Part shown: positions 1 through 9,547 of the stretch, one piece after another
Layout of the letters: each line of letters begins with the position of its first letter
Position numbering within the stretch: position 1 is the stretch's first letter
Origin: Chitinophaga pinensis
GTDB taxonomy: Bacteria > Pseudomonadota > Gammaproteobacteria > Burkholderiales > SG8-41
Direction of reading: 5' to 3'
NCBI GenBank assembly: GCA_943329075.2
Contig: CALQCM020000037.1
Span: forward strand, 1 to 43,748
Length of the DNA stretch: 43,748 nucleotides
The notes under the pieces: generated by a model
Told to the model about the DNA's origin: nothing
Database searches by the model: none
Seen by the model: the letters and a program-made list of their open reading frames with translations, nothing else
Translations under genes and position numbers: made by a program

Positions 1-1436
1 ACTGGCTGGCCATGCCTTTTTTTGCGCCGGTACCGTACGAAGTGGACCGTTTTTTCGGCCAGCCCGGTATGGCGAAAAAGAACCTGACGCTGGACTGGTA
101 TCCGGTCGGCACCGGACCCTATATGCTGACCGAGAACAATCCCAACCGGCAGATGGTGCTCGAACGTAATCCGAATTTCCGCGGTGAAACCTATCCGGCG
201 GAGGGCGAGGCGGGCGATGCGGAGGCTGGTTTACTCGCCGACGCCGGTCAGCGCATGCCCTTCATCGACAAACTGGTGTTTACGCTGGAAAAAGAAGGCA
301 TCCCGCGCTGGAACAAGTTTCTGCAGGGCTACTACGACAATTCCGGCATCAGTTCCGATACCTTTGACCAGGCCGTGCGTTTCGGCGTGGAGGGCGAGGC
401 GGGTGTCAGCGCAACGATGCGCGAGCGCGATATACGGCTGTCGACCTCGGTCGGTGTCGCCACCTACTACATGGGCTTCAACATGCTTGACCCGGTGGTC
501 GGCGGCGCTGCCGATGCCGTGAGCCGTGAGCGGGCGCGCAAGCTGCGCCAGGCGATTTCAATTGCGGTGGACTACGAGGAATACATTTCAATTTTCCAGA
601 ACGGCCGCGGCATTCCGGCGCAGAGTCCACTGCCACCCGGCATCTTCGGCTTTCGTGACGGCGCAGAGGGCATCAATCCGTTCGTGTATGACTGGTCGAA
701 TGGCGCGGCGCGGCGCAAGCCGCTCGAAGCGGCGAAAAAACTGCTGGCCGAGGCCGGTTATCCGAACGGCATCGACGCGAAGACCGGCGCGCCGCTGGTG
801 CTGTATTTCGACGTCACCGCGCGCGGCGCCGAGGCCAAGTCGATCCTTGAGTGGTACCAGCGCCAGTTCGAGAAAATCAACGTCCAGTTGCAGGTGCGGC
901 CGACTGATTACAACCGTTTTCAGGACAAGATCCGCAAAGGTAACGCGCAGATTTTCGAATGGGGCTGGCACGCCGATTATCCGGATCCCGAGAATTTTCT
1001 GTTTCTGCTGCACGGGCCGCAGGGTAAGGTCAAAAGCGCCGGCGAGAACGCCTCGAATTACACGAGTCCCGAGTTCGACCGCCTGTTCGAAGAAATGAAG
1101 AACATGACGAATTCGCCGCAGCGCCAGGTCATCATCGATCACGCGGTCGAAACGCTGCGTCGCGATGCGCCGTGGTTGTGGGGTTATCACCCCAAGGACT
1201 ACGTGCTGTATCACGCCTGGTACCGCAACCTCAAGCCGAACAAGATCGCCTACAACACCGTCAAGTACCAGCGCATTGACAATGCATTGCGTGCGCAACA
1301 ACGGCGCGCCTGGAACGCCGCGCAATGGTGGCCGTTTGCCTTGTTGCTGGCGGTGCTGGCGGCATTTGCAGCCCCGGCTGTCGCAAGCTGGCGCCGGCAT
1401 GAAATCAAAACTGCGCGCGCGACGACACCCGCATGA
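1..1436 (+). CDS. ABC transporter substrate-binding protein (family 5), 5' partial
   Basis: This is the C-terminal part of a periplasmic peptide/opine-type solute receptor (SBP family 5, DppA/OppA-like). The reading frame is open to the left edge of the window (W-L-A precedes the first Met at 12), so the true start lies outside. Family features are the stretch WLAMPFFAPVPYE, the YYMGFNM segment followed by RKLRQAISIAVDY, and the late WGWHADYPDPENF region, all typical of the C-terminal lobe. Unusually, the protein ends in a hydrophobic segment (about nt 1326-1385, WWPFALLLAVLAAFAAPAVA) followed by a basic tail, which looks like a C-terminal membrane anchor. The stop overlaps the next gene's start by ATGA, so it is translationally coupled to the permeases. 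Family assignment is firm. The ligand cannot be read from the sequence. Confidence 0.93.
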   Translation, partial: WLAMPFFAPVPYEVDRFFGQPGMAKKNLTLDWYPVGTGPYMLTENNPNRQMVLERNPNFRGETYPAEGEAGDAEAGLLADAGQRMPFIDKLVFTLEKEGIPRWNKFLQGYYDNSGISSDTFDQAVRFGVEGEAGVSATMRERDIRLSTSVGVATYYMGFNMLDPVVGGAADAVSRERARKLRQAISIAVDYEEYISIFQNGRGIPAQSPLPPGIFGFRDGAEGINPFVYDWSNGAARRKPLEAAKKLLAEAGYPNGIDAKTGAPLVLYFDVTARGAEAKSILEWYQRQFEKINVQLQVRPTDYNRFQDKIRKGNAQIFEWGWHADYPDPENFLFLLHGPQGKVKSAGENASNYTSPEFDRLFEEMKNMTNSPQRQVIIDHAVETLRRDAPWLWGYHPKDYVLYHAWYRNLKPNKIAYNTVKYQRIDNALRAQQRRAWNAAQWWPFALLLAVLAAFAAPAVASWRRHEIKTARATTPA

Positions 1437-2410
1437 TCGCCTACATCATCCGCCGCCTGCTCTATGCGATGCCGATCCTGATCGGCGTGAATGTCATCAC
1501 CTTCGGCCTCTTCTTCCTCGTCAACACCCCCGACGACATGGCGCGCATGCAACTCGGCGTCAAACGCGTCACGCCGGAGGCGATTGCCAACTGGAAGCAG
1601 GAGCGCGGCTACGACAAACCGTTATTGTTCAACGCCGCCGCACCCGGACTCGACAAAGTCACCAACACCATCTTCTACGAGAAATCGCTGCGCATGTTCG
1701 CTTTTGATTTCGGCCGCGCTGACGACGGTCGCGATATCGCGCGCGAAATCCGCATGCGCATGGGCCCCAGTCTGGCGGTGGCAGTGCCGAGCTTCCTCGT
1801 CGGGCTCTTCATCTACATCACTTTTGCGCTGGCGTTTGCGTTTTTCCGCGCCACTTATATCGATTTCTGGGGCGTGGTGATCTGTGTCGCTGCGATGTCG
1901 ATTTCCAGCATGTTCTACATCATCGGCGGCCAGTACCTGATCGCCAAGCTGTGGCATCTGGTGCCGATCTCCGGCTACAGCGGCGGCACTGACGCGCTGC
2001 GCTTCGTGCTCCTGCCGGCGGCGGTCGGCGTGGTCGCCGGCTTTGGCGGCAGCACACGGCTCTACCGCGCCTTCTTCCTGGAAGAAATCAGCAAGGATTA
2101 CGTGCGCACGGCGCGCGCCAAGGGGCTGTCGGAAAGCGTGGTGTTGTTCCGTCATGTTTTGAAAAACGCGATGATTCCGATCCTGACCGGCGTGGTGGTG
2201 GCGATCCCCTTCCTCTTCATCGGCGGCCTCATCACCGAATCGTTCTTCGGCATACCAGGACTCGGCAGCTACACCATCGATGCGATCAATTCGCAGGACT
2301 TTGCGGTGGTGCGCTCGATGGTGTTCATCGGTTCGCTCCTGTATATCGCCGGCCTGCTGCTGACGGATATTTCATACACACTGGTCGATCCGCGCGTGAG
2401 GTTGTCCTGA
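1433..2410 (+). CDS. ABC transporter permease, DppB/OppB type
   Basis: Inner-membrane permease of a peptide-type importer, 325 aa, close to the usual family length. It opens with the characteristic N-terminus MIAYIIRRLLYAMPILIG, a basic stub plus the first membrane helix. The cytoplasmic EAA loop that docks on the ATPase is at about residues 222-240 (YVRTARAKGLSESVVLFRHV). A large periplasmic insert (about residues 33-105) lies between helices 1 and 2, as in the family. The start ATG overlaps the receptor stop (ATGA) and the stop TGA shares its last base with the next ATG, so it is the second gene of one operon. Assignment of the family is firm; the substrate is unknown. Confidence 0.95.
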   Translation: MIAYIIRRLLYAMPILIGVNVITFGLFFLVNTPDDMARMQLGVKRVTPEAIANWKQERGYDKPLLFNAAAPGLDKVTNTIFYEKSLRMFAFDFGRADDGRDIAREIRMRMGPSLAVAVPSFLVGLFIYITFALAFAFFRATYIDFWGVVICVAAMSISSMFYIIGGQYLIAKLWHLVPISGYSGGTDALRFVLLPAAVGVVAGFGGSTRLYRAFFLEEISKDYVRTARAKGLSESVVLFRHVLKNAMIPILTGVVVAIPFLFIGGLITESFFGIPGLGSYTIDAINSQDFAVVRSMVFIGSLLYIAGLLLTDISYTLVDPRVRLS

Positions 2411-3876
2411 TGCCGTTCCAGACCGTCATTTTGTGGACCGACTGGCTGATTTATCTGCTGGTGGCGGTGGTGGTGGTGACTGTCGTCTATGTGCGCGGCC
2501 GCGAGCACTTGCTCGCACCGTGGCGCCGCGTCGGCCATTCCGCCAGCGGCATGGTGGGGCTGACCGTGTTGCTGATGTTTGTCGCGGTCGGTCTGCTCGA
2601 TTCGCTGCATTACCGCCCGCGCCTGCCGTCGAGCGAGGCGGCATCGAAGGTGGTCTATGCGGCGGAGTTGAAAAGTGCGCTGGACGCCGCGCTTGAACCC
2701 TTGCGCAGCCGCCGTGAAAAAACTTATTCGGCACCACTCGCCAGCGAATTGTTTGCCAAGGAAATGATCGAACGCGCCGACGGCAGCCAGACGCGCGATT
2801 ATCCGCGGCTCAAATTCGGCGGCGCGCAATTAAAGGATCCGGGGACTGAATCGGCGGCCAGTATTGCGCGTGCCACTGTCGGCGGTGCCGCCGCCGGCGC
2901 GGTGGCGTGGCTGTTCATTGCCTTGTTTGTGGCAGCAGCACTGGCGCAGTCGCAGCGCCAGCATATCCATCTGGCCTGGGGGGCGCTCTGGCGCGGCGAG
3001 ACGCCGGCGCCGTGGCGCGCGGTCCTGCTGACGATCCTGGCGATATTTCTGGCCGGCGGCGCGGCGGTGGCGCTGGCGGTGAATTATCACGTACTGGGTA
3101 CCGACAAAGTCGGGCAGGACGTGTTTTACCTGACACTCAAAAGCATACGCACTGCGCTGGTGATCGGTACGTTGACCACGCTGGTGATGCTGCCGTTCGC
3201 GCTGGCGCTGGGTATTGCAGCGGGTTATTTCGGCGGTTGGGTCGACGATGCGATCCAGTATCTCTATACGACGCTGAATTCGATCCCGAGCGTTTTGCTG
3301 ATCGCGGCGGCGGTGCTGATGATGCAGGTCTATATCGACACCCGCCCCGAGCTGTTTCCAACCGCGGCGCAGCGCGCCGATCTGCGCCTGCTGTTTCTTT
3401 GCATCATCCTTGGCGTGACGAGCTGGACCGGCCTCTGCCGGCTGCTGCGCGGCGAAGCATTAAAGCTCAAAGAACTCGAATACATCCAGGCCGCGCATGC
3501 CTTTGGCGTGCGCCACCATCGCGTGATCAGCCGCCACATCCTGCCCAACGTCATGCACATCGTGCTGATCTCGGTGGTGATGGAGTTCAGCGGCCTCGTG
3601 CTGGCCGAGGCGGTGTTGTCGTACGTCGGCGTCGGTGTTGATCCGTCGATGAACAGTTTCGGCAGCATGATCAACAATGCGCGGCTGGAAATGGCGCGCG
3701 AACCGATGGTGTGGTGGTCGCTGGCGGCGGCCTTTGTTTTCATGGTGACGCTCGTGCTTGCCGCCAACCTGTTTGCCGACGCGGTGCGTGATGCCTTCGA
3801 TCCGCGCGTGCGCACCAGCGCGCTGCCGCTGCGCAGTATGAAAGCGCCGCTGCCGGCGAAAGCGGGCGGCGCATGA
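2410..3876 (+). CDS. ABC transporter permease, DppC/OppC type, with long N-terminal extension
   Basis: Second permease of the importer, 488 aa against roughly 300 for ordinary DppC/OppC proteins. The conserved permease core begins near residue 215: LGTDKVGQDVF (about residues 228-238) matches the GTDxxGRDV motif, and the EAA loop (EALKLKELEYIQAAHAFGV) is at about residue 348. The first 200 residues are extra. They hold two hydrophobic helices, a polar stretch of about 80 residues rich in charged amino acids, and a further helix. Related long forms exist alongside fused ATPases in proteobacterial putrescine/peptide-type systems, but I cannot assign a role to the extension. It overlaps both neighbours by 1-4 bases. 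Confidence 0.94.
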   Translation: MPFQTVILWTDWLIYLLVAVVVVTVVYVRGREHLLAPWRRVGHSASGMVGLTVLLMFVAVGLLDSLHYRPRLPSSEAASKVVYAAELKSALDAALEPLRSRREKTYSAPLASELFAKEMIERADGSQTRDYPRLKFGGAQLKDPGTESAASIARATVGGAAAGAVAWLFIALFVAAALAQSQRQHIHLAWGALWRGETPAPWRAVLLTILAIFLAGGAAVALAVNYHVLGTDKVGQDVFYLTLKSIRTALVIGTLTTLVMLPFALALGIAAGYFGGWVDDAIQYLYTTLNSIPSVLLIAAAVLMMQVYIDTRPELFPTAAQRADLRLLFLCIILGVTSWTGLCRLLRGEALKLKELEYIQAAHAFGVRHHRVISRHILPNVMHIVLISVVMEFSGLVLAEAVLSYVGVGVDPSMNSFGSMINNARLEMAREPMVWWSLAAAFVFMVTLVLAANLFADAVRDAFDPRVRTSALPLRSMKAPLPAKAGGA

Positions 3877-5912
3877 ATGCACCCCTGCTCAAGATCAGCG
3901 GCTTGTCGACCTGGCTGGCCGGCAACGAGGAAATCGTGCGCGCGATCGAGGGCCTGTCGATCGAAATCGGTCGCGGTGAAACCTTTGCGCTGCTGGGTGA
4001 ATCCGGGTGCGGCAAGTCGATGACGGCGCTGTCGGTAATGCGCTTGCTGCCCGAAACCGGGGAGATCGTCGGCGGCTCGGTTGAACTCAATGGCGAGGAT
4101 CTGCTCGCCAAATCTGAAAAAGACATGCGCGACGTGCGCGGCCGCCGCGTCGCCATGATTTTTCAAGAACCGATGCTGAGCCTCAATCCGGTCATGACGG
4201 TCGGCGCGCAGATTGCCGAAACGCTGGCGCGGCATACGGCGCTCGAGAGCGCGGCGCTGGACGCACGCGTGGTCGAGCTGCTGGACGCCGTGGGCATACC
4301 CGATCCGGTCCGGCGCCGGCACGAGTATCCGTTTCAATTGTCCGGTGGCATGAAGCAGCGCGTCATGATTGCCATCGCGCTGGCCTGCGATCCGGAACTC
4401 TTGATCGCCGACGAGCCGACTACCGCGCTCGACGTAACCATTCAGGCGCAGATACTCGACCTCTTGCGCGAACTGCAGCGCACGCGTGGCATGTCGATGC
4501 TGCTCATCACGCATGATCTGGCGGTGGTGGCCGAGAACGCGCAACGCGTGGCCGTCATGTATGCCGGCGAGATCGTCGAGACCGCCACCCGCGAGCAGTT
4601 CTTCTCGACGCTGGCGCACCCGTATTCGCGCAAACTCTTCGACTCGCTGCCGGGGGCACAACGGCGCGGCGAGGCGCTGGCCGTGATCCGCGGCAGCGTG
4701 CCGAAACTGACGCAGGAATTTCGCGGTTGCCGTTTCGCCGACCGCTGCGACCGTGCGTGGGACCTGTGCCGCAGCACATTGCCGCCGTGGTACGAAATTG
4801 GCGACGGGCAGGGCGTGCGCTGTCACTTGTTCGCCAAAGGCGAACAAGTGGGGATCGAGGATCAGGAAAGCAGGATTGGGGATCGAGGATTGAGGATCGA
4901 GCAACCAGCGCCGGGATATGCGCTGCGGGAACTCAATCCTCTCTTGGAGGTCACCGATCTCAAAATCCACTTCCCGATTCGCCGCGGTATCCTGCAACGC
5001 GTGCACGGCAGCGTAAAGGCGGTCGATGGCGTTTCATTGGCGCTGCACGAGGGCCGCACGCTCGGTCTCGTCGGCGAATCAGGGTGCGGCAAGACGACCG
5101 TCGGCAAGGGCATTTTGCGTCTGCTTGAACCCACCGGCGGTCGCGTGCTGTTTGCCGGCGAAGATCTCGCGCGGCTGACGCGCAGTGAATTGCGTGCGCG
5201 GCGCAACCAGATCCAGATTGTTTTTCAGGACCCGTATGCGTCGCTCAATCCGCGCATGCGCGTGGCCGAAATCATCGAGGAGGGCATGCTGGCGCTGGGC
5301 ATCGGTGCCGGCGCGGCAGAGCGCCAGCGCCGCATCGATGCGCTGCTCGATGAAGTCGGTCTCGCCCCCGACATGAAATACCGTTATCCGCACGAGTTCT
5401 CCGGCGGGCAGCGTCAGCGCATTGCGATCGCGCGCGCATTATCGGTGGAACCCCGTTTGATCGTGTGCGATGAGCCGACCAGCGCGCTGGATGTTTCGGT
5501 GCAGGCGCAGATACTGAATCTGCTCAAATCATTGCAGGAACGCAAAGGGCTCAGTTATCTCTTCATTACGCACAACATTTCGGTGGTCGAGTTTCTGGCT
5601 CACGACGTCGCGGTAATGTATCTGGGGCGCATCGTTGAGCAGGGCGGGGTCGACGAGGTCCTGCATGCGCCGCGCCACCCCTATACGCGCGCCCTGTTGT
5701 CGGCGGTGCCGCAGATCGTCGGGGCGGGTGAGGCGAAGCGCGACATCATCCGTCTCAACGGCGATCTGCCTTCGCCGGCAAACCCGCCGGCCGGCTGTCA
5801 TTTTCATCCGCGTTGTGCGCTCGCCGGCGCTGAATGCACGCAGCACTATCCGTCCGCCACACAGGTCAGCGCGACGCATCTGCTACGCTGCCATTATCCG
5901 CTGCAGGCCTGA
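3873..5912 (+). CDS. Fused dipeptide/oligopeptide ABC transporter ATPase (DppD-DppF fusion)
   Basis: A 679-aa protein with two complete ABC ATPase domains that energises the importer encoded upstream. Domain 1: Walker A GESGCGKS (residues 42-49), signature LSGGMKQR, Walker B followed by DEPTTALD, and a Cys-containing oligopeptide C-terminal motif ([10 protein letters not shown]). Domain 2: Walker [10 protein letters not shown] (about 401), signature [16 protein letters not shown], and its own Cys-rich tail (GCHFHPRC). The domains are joined by a linker at about residues 318-345. It is encoded by a perfect 12-bp inverted repeat and degenerate GGATCGAG-type repeats, which look like former intergenic DNA. 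The start overlaps the permease stop (ATGA). Two-domain fusions of this kind are known in proteobacteria, such as YejF/GsiA-type. Confidence 0.96.
   Translation: MNAPLLKISGLSTWLAGNEEIVRAIEGLSIEIGRGETFALLGESGCGKSMTALSVMRLLPETGEIVGGSVELNGEDLLAKSEKDMRDVRGRRVAMIFQEPMLSLNPVMTVGAQIAETLARHTALESAALDARVVELLDAVGIPDPVRRRHEYPFQLSGGMKQRVMIAIALACDPELLIADEPTTALDVTIQAQILDLLRELQRTRGMSMLLITHDLAVVAENAQRVAVMYAGEIVETATREQFFSTLAHPYSRKLFDSLPGAQRRGEALAVIRGSVPKLTQEFRGCRFADRCDRAWDLCRSTLPPWYEIGDGQGVRCHLFAKGEQVGIEDQESRIGDRGLRIEQPAPGYALRELNPLLEVTDLKIHFPIRRGILQRVHGSVKAVDGVSLALHEGRTLGLVGESGCGKTTVGKGILRLLEPTGGRVLFAGEDLARLTRSELRARRNQIQIVFQDPYASLNPRMRVAEIIEEGMLALGIGAGAAERQRRIDALLDEVGLAPDMKYRYPHEFSGGQRQRIAIARALSVEPRLIVCDEPTSALDVSVQAQILNLLKSLQERKGLSYLFITHNISVVEFLAHDVAVMYLGRIVEQGGVDEVLHAPRHPYTRALLSAVPQIVGAGEAKRDIIRLNGDLPSPANPPAGCHFHPRCALAGAECTQHYPSATQVSATHLLRCHYPLQA
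4824..4850 (+). repeat. Perfect 12-bp inverted repeat inside the ATPase linker
   Basis: CACTTGTTCGCC and its exact reverse complement GGCGAACAAGTG are separated by AAA. The structure lies in frame at the junction of the two ATPase halves and is immediately followed by GGATCGAGG-like tandem repeats to about 4905. A hairpin this perfect inside coding DNA is unusual and suggests either an intergenic element captured by gene fusion or a translational pause site between the domains. The second is inference. Confidence 0.7.
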
Positions 5913-5915
5913 CAT

Positions 5916-5934
5916 CCGCGCCAGTGCGGCGCGG
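5916..5934. terminator. Hairpin between convergent genes
   Basis: CCGCGCC and GGCGCGG form a 7-bp GC-only stem around a 5-nt loop, 4 bases after the ATPase stop codon and 30 bases before the convergent mltD stop. There is no T-run on either strand, so it is at best a weak intrinsic terminator or an RNA 3'-end stabiliser. Confidence 0.4.
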
Positions 5935-5964
5935 GAAAATCCGGCAAGGTTAAATCTTCTGGAG

Positions 5965-7380
5965 TCAGCGCGCGGAATGCGCGACGACGACTTTGCCCGG
6001 GGCGGCGGCTGTCGTCTTGCGCGCTGCGGCTTTTTGCTTGGCCGTGCCGCGGGTGTGTTTGACCGCCTTTTTCGGCGCCTGCATGACAGCCAGCGGCGGC
6101 GCCGGCAGGTCGGGCAGATTGGGGCTGGCGCTCGCGCCTGTCGGCACCAGCACCATGCTGCCGGCGCCGATCTTGCGCTTCGGCGTGATGCTGTTGATCT
6201 GGCGCAGGTAGGCGACGGTGACGTTGTAACGGGCCGCGACGCGCTCCAGGGTCTCACCGTTTTTCAACTGGTAGGCCTGCCACGACACCAGTGGCTCGTC
6301 ATGGTTTTTCAGGTTGGTGCGGAAGGTCTCGGCTTTTTCCATCGGCACCAGCAGCGTTTGTTCGCTAATGGCGCGGATGACGGGGCGGCTGTAGCCGGCG
6401 TTTAACGACATGAATTCGTCGAGCGGCGTGTCGGCGAGTTTTGCTGCCAGCCGCATGTCCATGTGACGCGTCGTCGTCACCATCGCGAAATACGGCCGGT
6501 TGGGAATTTCTTCCAGCGTGATGCCGTAGAGCGCCGGGTTGGCGATGATGCTTTTCACCGCCTGCAGACGCGGCACGTAATAACGCGTTTCCAACGGCAT
6601 GGAGAGACTCTGGTAATCGGTGGGCAGTCCGCGCGCGGTGTTTTTGGCGATCGCGCGTGAAACCGCACCTTCGCCCCAGTTGTAGGCGGCCAGTGCCAGG
6701 TCCCAGCTGCCGAACATGTCATAGAGCTTTTCGAGATAGTCGAGCGCAGCGTTGGTGGCCGCCATGACGTCGCGGCGGCCGTCGTACCAGAAAGTTTGCT
6801 GCAGACCATAGTGCTTGCCGGTCGAGGGAATGAACTGCCAGATGCCGGAGGCGTGCGCACGCGAGTAGGCGACCGGATTAAATGCACTTTCGATCACCGG
6901 CAGCAATGCGATTTCGGTCGGCATGCCGCGTTTCTGCACTTCCTCGACGATGTGATAGAGGTAGCGGTTGCTGCGTTCGACCGTGCGTTTGATGAACTCG
7001 GGGCGGTTGGTGAACCAGTCGATCTGCTGCTGCACCAGCGGCGTCGTGATGTCGGTAAGGCCAAAGCCCTGGCGGATGCGGTCCCACAAACTGGAAGGCA
7101 TCGAGGTCAGATCGACGGTGGCGCGCAATTGCGGGGCATTGTTTTCGCCGGCCGGGATCTGCACGCTGGGGATGTCTTCGGGATTGAGTATGCGGTCGAA
7201 CGGGCGTGCGGTTGGTGCAATCGGCCAGGCGCCAAGACCGGTTTCCGGTGTCGGTGCGGCAGTGGCGGCGGTAGGGGCCTGCGCAACAGTCGCCGGGGAG
7301 CCTTCTTCGGCGGCTGCAGGGGCGGGGGCAAAAACGAGGCAGCTTGCTGCAACCAGCGGGGCGATCCGGAACCACATCAT
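5965..7380 (-). CDS. mltD: Membrane-bound lytic murein transglycosylase D
   Basis: A periplasmic enzyme that cleaves the MurNAc-GlcNAc bond of peptidoglycan. The chosen start at 7380 gives MMWFRIAPLVAASCLVFAPAPAAA, a clean signal peptide; an in-frame upstream Met at 7446 would add 22 residues that do not look like a signal sequence. The SLT domain carries the catalytic Glu at about residue 164 (LPVIESAFNPV) followed by ASGIWQFIPSTGKHYGL, the family hallmark. One LysM peptidoglycan-binding repeat lies at about residues 370-412 (NGETLERVAARYNVTVAYLR). E. coli MltD has two or more LysM repeats, so this is a shorter version. The C-terminus is Ala/Lys-rich and probably unstructured. No lipobox Cys is evident at the signal peptide end, so it may be soluble periplasmic rather than lipid-anchored. 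Confidence 0.93.
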   Translation of the reverse strand: MMWFRIAPLVAASCLVFAPAPAAAEEGSPATVAQAPTAATAAPTPETGLGAWPIAPTARPFDRILNPEDIPSVQIPAGENNAPQLRATVDLTSMPSSLWDRIRQGFGLTDITTPLVQQQIDWFTNRPEFIKRTVERSNRYLYHIVEEVQKRGMPTEIALLPVIESAFNPVAYSRAHASGIWQFIPSTGKHYGLQQTFWYDGRRDVMAATNAALDYLEKLYDMFGSWDLALAAYNWGEGAVSRAIAKNTARGLPTDYQSLSMPLETRYYVPRLQAVKSIIANPALYGITLEEIPNRPYFAMVTTTRHMDMRLAAKLADTPLDEFMSLNAGYSRPVIRAISEQTLLVPMEKAETFRTNLKNHDEPLVSWQAYQLKNGETLERVAARYNVTVAYLRQINSITPKRKIGAGSMVLVPTGASASPNLPDLPAPPLAVMQAPKKAVKHTRGTAKQKAAARKTTAAAPGKVVVAHSAR

Positions 7381-7474
7381 CGTCGCGCGCCTGTTCAGTT
7401 TGGACGCGCAATGGTAACCAAGCGCCGGCCCCCCGGTCAAGGCCAAAATAATCTCAGAAATTATTGATTTTTAA

Positions 7475-8245
7475 CTAGAAATTGTTTTTCCAGTCGCGAA
7501 TTTCGGCGAGTACGCTGACGGCATCGGTCAAGGGCCTGCCGGCGCGCCGGCTGGCCGTCGCCATGACGCCCGCCTGATCGCAGCGGACAAAAGGATTGGC
7601 GGCCTTTTCGCGCGCGATGGTGGAGGGCAGGGTGACCTCGCCGCGCTCACGCTGGGCGGCGGCCTCGCGTTCCCAATCCGCGAGCAGCGGATTGGCGGGC
7701 TCTGCCGCCAGCGCGAAACGGATGTTGGACAACGTGTATTCATGGCCGCAATAAACGCGCGTGCGGTCGGGCAGTGCCATCAACTTGGTCAGCGCGGCGT
7801 GCATCTGCGCGGGCGTGCCCTCGAAGATGCGGCCGCAGCCGCAGGCGAAGAGGGTGTCGCCGCAGAACAGCATGTCTTCATTGTGAAACGAAATATGGCT
7901 GCGCGTGTGCGCCGGGATTTCGAGCACGGACAACCCGACGCCGATGCCGTCGAGCATGAAAGAGTCGCCTTCGCCTACGCGCTGCGTCACCGTGGCGATG
8001 CGCTCGTCGTGCGGACCGTAGACCGGCACCTTGAAATGTTGCAGCAACGCCGCGTTGCCGCCGACATGATCGGCGTGATGGTGCGTATTGAGGATCGCCG
8101 TCAGCGTCAGATTGTGCGCGCGCAGATACTCGAGCACCGGTGCGGCGTCGCCCGGATCGACCACCGCGGCATTGCCGCCGTTGACCAGCGTCCAGACGTA
8201 ATTGTCGTTGAAGGCGCGGACCGGAACGATCTCAATGGATAGCAT
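7475..8245 (-). CDS. gloB: Hydroxyacylglutathione hydrolase (glyoxalase II)
   Basis: Hydrolyses S-D-lactoylglutathione to D-lactate and glutathione, the second step of methylglyoxal detoxification in the cytoplasm. It is a metallo-beta-lactamase fold protein with the metal motif THHHADH (about residues 52-58), GHEYT and later residues typical of GloB, and the N-terminal RAFNDNYVW that marks this family. The ATG at 8245 is preceded by AAAGAGA, a fair ribosome binding site; the longer in-frame start at 8266 adds seven residues without support. It is divergent from the methyltransferase / rnhA / dnaQ cluster, an arrangement also found in E. coli and widespread in proteobacteria. Confidence 0.95.
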   Translation of the reverse strand: MLSIEIVPVRAFNDNYVWTLVNGGNAAVVDPGDAAPVLEYLRAHNLTLTAILNTHHHADHVGGNAALLQHFKVPVYGPHDERIATVTQRVGEGDSFMLDGIGVGLSVLEIPAHTRSHISFHNEDMLFCGDTLFACGCGRIFEGTPAQMHAALTKLMALPDRTRVYCGHEYTLSNIRFALAAEPANPLLADWEREAAAQRERGEVTLPSTIAREKAANPFVRCDQAGVMATASRRAGRPLTDAVSVLAEIRDWKNNF

Positions 8246-8299
8246 GATTTCTCTTTGTCTTCTCAAGCACGGCCGGTATCTTTGTTTTAAACTGGCCGG

Positions 8300-9076
8300 A
8301 TGTCAATGCCGGGCACGTTTCAAACAGCGCCGATCAACCCCGCCGAGTGGTTCGCCGCGCCGCTCGGCCGCTATGTGCTTGCGCGCGAACTCGAATACGT
8401 CGACAACGCGGTCGCCGATGTGTTCGGTTTCAATGCGCTGCAGCTCGGCCTGCCTGAATACAATTTCCTGCGCGCCAACCGCATTCCGCTGCATTGCCGC
8501 GTCGCGCCGCGGGGCGCGGTTGAACTGCGCGCCGATTTTGTCGATCTGCCGGTGGCGAGCCACAGCGTTGACCTGCTGGTGTTGCCGCATGTGCTCGAAT
8601 TCAGTGCCGACCCGCACCAGGTGTTGCGCGAAGTGCAGCGCGTGCTGATGCCCGAAGGCCACGCGATCATACTTTGTTTCAATCCGCGCAGCCTCTGGGG
8701 GCTGCGCCGGCTCTTCGACGGCACGCGCGGCGCGTATCCGTGGACCGGTCGTTTCATCCATCTGCCGCGCCTGAAAGACTGGCTGTCGCTGCTTGAGCTT
8801 GAAATCGTCGCCGGCCGCACCGGCTGTTATCTGCCGCCCTGCGCGCAGGAGAAATGGATCGAGCGTTTTCGCTTCATGGAAAAAGCCGGCGACCGCTGGT
8901 GGCCGATCGGCGGCGGCGTTTATTTTCTGCATGTGGTCAAACGCGTGCGCGGCATGCGCATGATCCTGCCACGCTGGCGCGAACAACTGGCGCGCCGGCG
9001 CAATCTGGCGGTGGTGCCCAAGGCGCAGACGAACGAAGAACCGGCCGCCGCGCGTGAGGTGGTGAATGTGCCATGA
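8300..9076 (+). CDS. Class I SAM-dependent methyltransferase, YafS-like
   Basis: A protein of 258 aa encoded between gloB and rnhA, the position of yafS in E. coli. The segment [20 protein letters not shown] followed by [16 protein letters not shown] is the motif II / post-II region of type-11 methyltransferases. The glycine-rich SAM loop expected before it is poorly preserved, although the N-terminal half is otherwise collinear with the family. No biochemical role is established for this group. The start at 8300 is an ATG 2 codons before another in-frame ATG, and the intergenic gap to gloB (8246-8299) must hold the divergent promoters. The stop overlaps rnhA by ATGA. Confidence 0.85.
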   Translation: MSMPGTFQTAPINPAEWFAAPLGRYVLARELEYVDNAVADVFGFNALQLGLPEYNFLRANRIPLHCRVAPRGAVELRADFVDLPVASHSVDLLVLPHVLEFSADPHQVLREVQRVLMPEGHAIILCFNPRSLWGLRRLFDGTRGAYPWTGRFIHLPRLKDWLSLLELEIVAGRTGCYLPPCAQEKWIERFRFMEKAGDRWWPIGGGVYFLHVVKRVRGMRMILPRWREQLARRRNLAVVPKAQTNEEPAAAREVVNVP

Positions 9077-9534
9077 GTGAGGCAACGCAGGTGGTCAACG
9101 TGTATACGGACGGCGCGTGCAAAGGCAATCCGGGCATCGGCGGCTGGGGCGCGTGGCTCAAGTACGGCGACCATGCGCGCGAACTGTTTGGCGGCGAGGC
9201 GCACACTACCAACAATCGCATGGAGATGCTGGCGGTGATCCGCGCGCTCGAAGCGCTCAACCGGCGCTGCCTGATCAAGCTGCACACCGACTCGAAATAC
9301 GTGCAGCAGGGCATCACCGAGTGGATCCACAACTGGAAGAAGCGCGGCTGGAAAACCGCCGACAAGAAGCCGGTGAAGAACGCCGACCTCTGGCAGCGCA
9401 TCGACGAGCTGGCGCGCGAGCACGACATCGAATGGGTGTGGGTCAAGGGGCATGCCGGACACGAAGGCAACGAACACGCCGACGCGCTGGCCAACCGCGG
9501 CGTGGAATCGGTGCGTTCGGAAGCCGGATGTTAA
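9073..9534 (+). CDS. rnhA: Ribonuclease HI
   Basis: Degrades the RNA strand of RNA-DNA hybrids in R-loops and Okazaki primers. At 153 aa it has the standard length. The four catalytic carboxylates are visible: [11 protein letters not shown] (first Asp), NNRMEMLAV (Glu), HTDSKYV (Asp) and [12 protein letters not shown] (last Asp). The basic protrusion is present ([17 protein letters not shown]). The ATG overlaps the methyltransferase stop, and dnaQ follows 13 bases after its stop, so the three genes are very probably co-transcribed. Confidence 0.97.
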   Translation: MSEATQVVNVYTDGACKGNPGIGGWGAWLKYGDHARELFGGEAHTTNNRMEMLAVIRALEALNRRCLIKLHTDSKYVQQGITEWIHNWKKRGWKTADKKPVKNADLWQRIDELAREHDIEWVWVKGHAGHEGNEHADALANRGVESVRSEAGC

Positions 9535-9547
9535 AGGCGGTGCGCTC

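Noticed and set aside
3330..5006. Long open frame of 558 codons on the minus strand
   Set aside because: It is antisense to the permease and ATPase genes, is rich in Arg/His/Ala as expected from reversed GC-rich codons, and matches no family.
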